This document shows positions 60,722 to 64,000 of a DNA stretch of 64,000 nucleotides, one piece after another. The notes under the pieces were generated by a model, which saw only the letters and a program-made list of their open reading frames with translations, made no database searches and was not told the origin of the DNA. Source of the stretch: Rickettsiales bacterium UBA4311. GTDB taxonomy: Bacteria; Pseudomonadota; Alphaproteobacteria; Rickettsiales; Deianiraeaceae. Position 1 is the stretch's first letter. Each line of letters opens with the position of its first letter. Both the position numbers and the translations under genes were made by a program. The DNA is taken from NCBI GenBank assembly GCA_002394665.1, contig DGUL01000007.1, positions 1 through 64,000 on the forward strand, read 5' to 3'.

Positions 60722-61541
60722 TTAATAATTTAACAATGTGTGTAGAAATTGCAATTTCTTCCTCCGTTTTTTTGCCACTCAATACATTATTAGCCAAATC
60801 AATGGCACTATAACCATAATTGTTTTTTATCGTCTTGTCAGCTTTTTTCTTCAAAAGTTTTTCAATCACAGAAATCTTCTCAAACTCCACCGCACGCATT
60901 AAAGGAGTATAACCTTCTGCATCTTTTAGATTTATATCAATATCTTTTTCGTGCAGTAATAGATATAAAATTTTATCCATCTCTTTCGTGTCAACTCTAG
61001 CTACGATGTGCAAAGGCGACACGCCGGCAACATTTTGCATGTTAACATCCGCACCGCTATCAATAAGTAACTTTGCAACCAAATAATTATTGTTTTTTAC
61101 TGCACGAAGCAATAAGCTCTCACCATTTAAACAAATAGTATTTACTTTACTAACATCATAATTTACTTTTAGCAAACTTTTACGAAGCGAAGTAATATCG
61201 TTTTTTTCTGCATATTCGCAAAGTGGACTATTGACATAGATTGTCTTTTTTACAATCTTCACATCTGCAACCTCGCTATCCGTTTTTGATCTAATTTTTT
61301 CATCGCTTTTTGCCTTCTGCACTGTTTTTCTGACAACATTCTTTTTTGCCCTCTCGTTTTTTGTTAAATTTGTTTTCTTTGTCCTTATAGTTTTTTTCTT
61401 AGCAATGACTTTATTGCCGTCGCCATCAGCAGAAAACGACACAGAACCAAAAGAAAAAATGAATAAAACAATAAACAAATTTCTAAGAAAACAACTCAAC
61501 ACATTTGCAACTGACTTGAATAATATTTTATTGTCAATCAA
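60708..61541 (-). CDS. Exported ankyrin-repeat protein
   Basis: 277 residues with signal peptide (LFIVLFIFSFGSVSFSADG), a Lys/Arg/Thr-rich linker to about residue 100 and then ankyrin repeats: GESLLLRAVKNNNYLVAKLL, DSGADVNMQNVAGVSPLHIV, KDIDINLKDAEGYTPLMRAV and KKADKTIKNNYGYSAIDLA. Ankyrin proteins are common in host-associated bacteria; the Sec signal suggests a periplasmic or surface location here rather than direct injection. First gene of the operon. Confidence 0.8.
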   Translation of the reverse strand: MIDNKILFKSVANVLSCFLRNLFIVLFIFSFGSVSFSADGDGNKVIAKKKTIRTKKTNLTKNERAKKNVVRKTVQKAKSDEKIRSKTDSEVADVKIVKKTIYVNSPLCEYAEKNDITSLRKSLLKVNYDVSKVNTICLNGESLLLRAVKNNNYLVAKLLIDSGADVNMQNVAGVSPLHIVARVDTKEMDKILYLLLHEKDIDINLKDAEGYTPLMRAVEFEKISVIEKLLKKKADKTIKNNYGYSAIDLANNVLSGKKTEEEIAISTHIVKLLNEDD

Positions 61542-61585
61542 ATAATAATGTTGATTTTTATCAACGATATTCTTAAGTTATCCGG

Positions 61586-63004
61586 ATGCTAACATTTGTT
61601 TTAAACAAAATCACACTTTTATCATTTTTGTTAATTCAATTGCTCTACCTTAAATCCAAGTATCTCTTACTAACTATAGCGATATGTATGATACTTGTGT
61701 TGAATTTTTCATCAAAAGATCCTTACACGCTTCTTGAGATTTCCGCAATGATAAGCACTTTATGTATAATTAAGTGCCGTGCAAAATTCGGCCTGCAAGT
61801 TTGTATTTACCTAATATCAGTTGCAACTGGATGCTTATTTTTTGCATTTTACAAAAACAGTTGGTCTTTTTTAATCGAACTATCAAGCCAAAAAACTCTA
61901 CCATTGGAACAGAAACAAATAAAAGAATGCTTTTTTTCAATCGCGATGACGCTTATACTCGGCGGAATTCCATTTGTAGAATGGATGATGAGGATATTTT
62001 CAACTTTAAAACCCATAACCAAAACATTGGGTTTTATCCTGCCTTTATTTATTTCGCTTTCTGTTTATCAAAACCTTGTCATTAAAGGGTTAGATTTTAC
62101 AACTATAGGATGTTTAATATGTCTTTGTAGCAGTTTACAAATTTTTTTTCTAAAAAATATAAAAATAATCTTCTGCAATATAATAACTTTTTTTTATGGA
62201 TGCGCAATCATAGCAATTTCCAATCACCTCAATAATTATGATATTTACTTTGTGCTTATTGCTGTTTTGATTATCAGTATTGAAAACTTTTTTATGCCTA
62301 AAATAACATTGAAATACAGAATGAAAAACTTTAAAGACATCTTCCTGTCTAATAAAAGTGATAAAGCAATATTTTTGCTCTATATGTTTTGTTTATTTAC
62401 GATTTACTTCGCATTTTATTTAAATATTTTCCTCGACAAACCTTACGATTTAATAACAAAATTTTCAATTTTAAGCATAAGTTGTTTTTTTGGAAAGATA
62501 GCTTTTTTTATTTTAAACAAGAAATTAGACACATCACATTACAACAGAGCAGTCAATACCAAAGAAATTGCAAAAGCGTTGGTTTTTTTACTCTTTTTAC
62601 TATCTTCAATAATAGCATTATTTACCACAAACTATAAAACTTTTCAATTTTCATCAACTCTAAATTTAATCTTTAAACTCGGGGCTTTTTTCTTTGTTTG
62701 TTTTATGTTTTGCTTAATTTTTAAATCAATTAGCAAAATAAATGTGCCAACACAAGTAAACTTTTCAAATGTAGGAAAAAGAATTTTTATAATCTTTAAC
62801 AGTGCGAAAATTTCTTATGAAATTCTTTGTTCAATCCTAAGTGATACTTTGTTTGCTTTAAAACAAGGGAACAATGCGTTTAATACAAACTCGTTTTTAT
62901 CCAATTTAAACAATTTTTTTAAAAAAAATGTCATTCTATACTATTCGGTTTTTATAGTCATTTTGTGTATTGTTTTAATAATTGAGTGTGTCATTAGCAG
63001 ATAA
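61586..63004 (+). CDS. Polytopic membrane protein, possibly a degenerate antiporter (NuoM/MrpD-like) subunit
   Basis: 472 residues with about 12-14 hydrophobic segments. The segment TLILGGIPFVEWMMRIFSTL loosely recalls the GIPL-x-W entry of NuoM/MrpD-type proton channels, and repeated membrane Lys residues fit such a role. The similarity is weak, so only the membrane location is secure. Possible partner of the MbhD/MbhE-type protein at 45 kb. Its end overlaps the mlaA start. Confidence 0.4.
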   Translation: MLTFVLNKITLLSFLLIQLLYLKSKYLLLTIAICMILVLNFSSKDPYTLLEISAMISTLCIIKCRAKFGLQVCIYLISVATGCLFFAFYKNSWSFLIELSSQKTLPLEQKQIKECFFSIAMTLILGGIPFVEWMMRIFSTLKPITKTLGFILPLFISLSVYQNLVIKGLDFTTIGCLICLCSSLQIFFLKNIKIIFCNIITFFYGCAIIAISNHLNNYDIYFVLIAVLIISIENFFMPKITLKYRMKNFKDIFLSNKSDKAIFLLYMFCLFTIYFAFYLNIFLDKPYDLITKFSILSISCFFGKIAFFILNKKLDTSHYNRAVNTKEIAKALVFLLFLLSSIIALFTTNYKTFQFSSTLNLIFKLGAFFFVCFMFCLIFKSISKINVPTQVNFSNVGKRIFIIFNSAKISYEILCSILSDTLFALKQGNNAFNTNSFLSNLNNFFKKNVILYYSVFIVILCIVLIIECVISR

Positions 63005-63965
63005 TAAAAAAAAGCATTCAAGTTTATTCATTTTGTTCTTTTGCGTTGTTTTCATTTTTGGAAATTTCACATTTGCTAAAATCACGTTCGCAGATGATGA
63101 TGACGATGAAGAATTTTTTTCTGCTCCACAAATAAAAAAAGAAGTAAAACTTTCAGATTACGACCCTTGGGAAGGGTTTAACAGAAAAATTTTTTCTTTC
63201 AATCTTATTGTTTATGATAACTTCCTTGTTCCGTTTTCAAACTGGTATAACGACAACATTCCTCTGGCAATAAGATTTACATTCAAGAATGTAATGCAAA
63301 ACTACGTTGTAAATACAAACGATATAATTCTGTCCGTGCTTGACTTTGATCTTGAAGCAATTGTTGTTTCTTTCTGGCGATGGACTATAAACTCAATATT
63401 TGGTGTTTTCGGTGGCGACGATGTCGCTTATGACGCAGGGTTGATGTCGTACAACAAAAGCATAGGTGATGTTCTTTATTTTTATCATATTCCGCGAGGT
63501 CCTTACCTAATGCTACCATTGCTTGGGCCAAGCAATTTACGCGATGGTCTTGGTTTAACCTTATTCACAATTACAACGAGCTCATTTTGTTGGTCTTATA
63601 TCTTTCAGGCAAAAAAATACCCCCATTTATTATCTTATCTCAATGTTTCAAGCTTCTGGCACTTTCCATTTAGCACAAAAGACGATCTGATTTGGATATC
63701 ATTTTTTCATTCCGTCGGTTATTACATGCATATCGCAAGCACAAAAGGAAAAGTAATAAACTTTTTAAGCACATCAGCAATAGATAGATATGTAAGTTTT
63801 AGAACCGCTTACTTTCAAACACTTGATAAGGAAGAAAAAAATTATATGGATGCAAGAATGAATGGCAAGACGACAAGAAAAAATGTCTGTGATTATGACG
63901 CGATGATTGAAGTTCCAGATGAATGCAACGAAGATCCAAAAATTTACAAAACCACTTACTTGTAA
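62982..63965 (+). CDS. mlaA: Outer-membrane lipid-asymmetry protein MlaA (VacJ)
   Basis: Removes misplaced phospholipids from the outer leaflet of the outer membrane. DYDPWEGFNRKIFSFN, the RFTFKNVMQNYVVNTNDIIL region, INSIFGVFGG, IPRGPYLMLPLLGPSNLRDG are family hallmarks. N-terminal signal SLFILFFCVVFIFGNFTFA; no lipobox Cys is seen, unlike E. coli. The acidic DDDDDEEF run after the signal is unusual. The start is TTG 62982 overlapping the previous gene by 23 bases. Confidence 0.9.
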   Translation: MSVSLADNKKKHSSLFILFFCVVFIFGNFTFAKITFADDDDDEEFFSAPQIKKEVKLSDYDPWEGFNRKIFSFNLIVYDNFLVPFSNWYNDNIPLAIRFTFKNVMQNYVVNTNDIILSVLDFDLEAIVVSFWRWTINSIFGVFGGDDVAYDAGLMSYNKSIGDVLYFYHIPRGPYLMLPLLGPSNLRDGLGLTLFTITTSSFCWSYIFQAKKYPHLLSYLNVSSFWHFPFSTKDDLIWISFFHSVGYYMHIASTKGKVINFLSTSAIDRYVSFRTAYFQTLDKEEKNYMDARMNGKTTRKNVCDYDAMIEVPDECNEDPKIYKTTYL

Positions 63966-64000
63966 AGAAAATACCAACAAAATACCAGCCTTAACGCTTA

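Noticed and set aside
1..64000. CRISPR array
   Set aside because: No set of regularly spaced short direct repeats was seen; the repeated his-island motif is irregularly spaced and always at gene starts or junctions.

Overview
The window is about 70 percent A+T, with Lys/Asn/Ile/Phe-rich proteins, frequent gene decay, many exported proteins and eukaryote-like modules (ankyrin, MORN, a toxin-type glycosyltransferase with a prenylation motif). With rnj, hslV, mnmG, mlaA, rmuC, priA and a SAM-transporter-like DMT protein, this points to a host-associated, probably obligately intracellular alphaproteobacterium (Rickettsiales/Holosporales-like) living in a eukaryotic cell, plausibly a protist. This placement is inferred from content; no rRNA is present. 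I saw no tRNA, rRNA or CRISPR array.

Layout. 1-15.6 kb is a housekeeping block: RNase J, a TraT-like lipoprotein, a D,D-carboxypeptidase, HslV, L19, RluB, HolC, two tandem MFS transporters, S4, a propionyl-CoA carboxylase-type beta subunit, CTP synthase, L27 and L21. 15.7-19.1 kb is accessory: an EamA transporter, then a putative host-directed glycosyltransferase effector ending in a CaaX box and bracketed by a 70-bp direct repeat, a decayed transporter tail, and an orphan protein. mnmG follows, and its last codons have been rewritten by an IS1595-type element (21082-23394) carrying an ApeA-like HEPN gene.

24-41.3 kb is a histidine island: prs (PRPP supply), a hisA-hisI-hisE fusion, bifunctional hisB, hisF, hisH, hisD, a TrpR/YerC-type regulator with hisG, and divergent hisC. 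Together they encode every step from PRPP to histidine. The operon is dispersed: most genes have their own copy of a conserved operator (8 copies found), and between them lie pseudogenes (ribF tail, MORN protein, porin-like barrel, membrane protein), a CatB-like acetyltransferase, an exported HAD protein and a second IS1595-type element (30819-33839) with a perfect 8-bp target duplication. That element carries an intact transposase plus a frameshifted MORC-type ATPase/PD-(D/E)xK nuclease gene.

41.4-64 kb returns to housekeeping with exported proteins: L33, RmuC, PriA, an MbhD/MbhE-type antiporter subunit, a MazG-like pyrophosphohydrolase, IscS, a divergent PlsY-like protein, RNase D, DnaA, a GroES without GroEL beside it, AcpS, SecA, a membrane-anchored C26 amidotransferase, a TRL-like lipoprotein, a second cysteine desulfurase with an export/lipoprotein signal, EF-P, an operon of exported proteins (ankyrin, PilO-like, low-complexity), an antiporter-like membrane protein and MlaA.

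The most unusual signals are (1) two IS1595-type elements each carrying a candidate anti-phage gene, (2) the CaaX-tagged toxin-like glycosyltransferase, (3) the dispersed histidine regulon with its operator family, (4) the HisA-HisIE triple fusion, and (5) an exported cysteine desulfurase.
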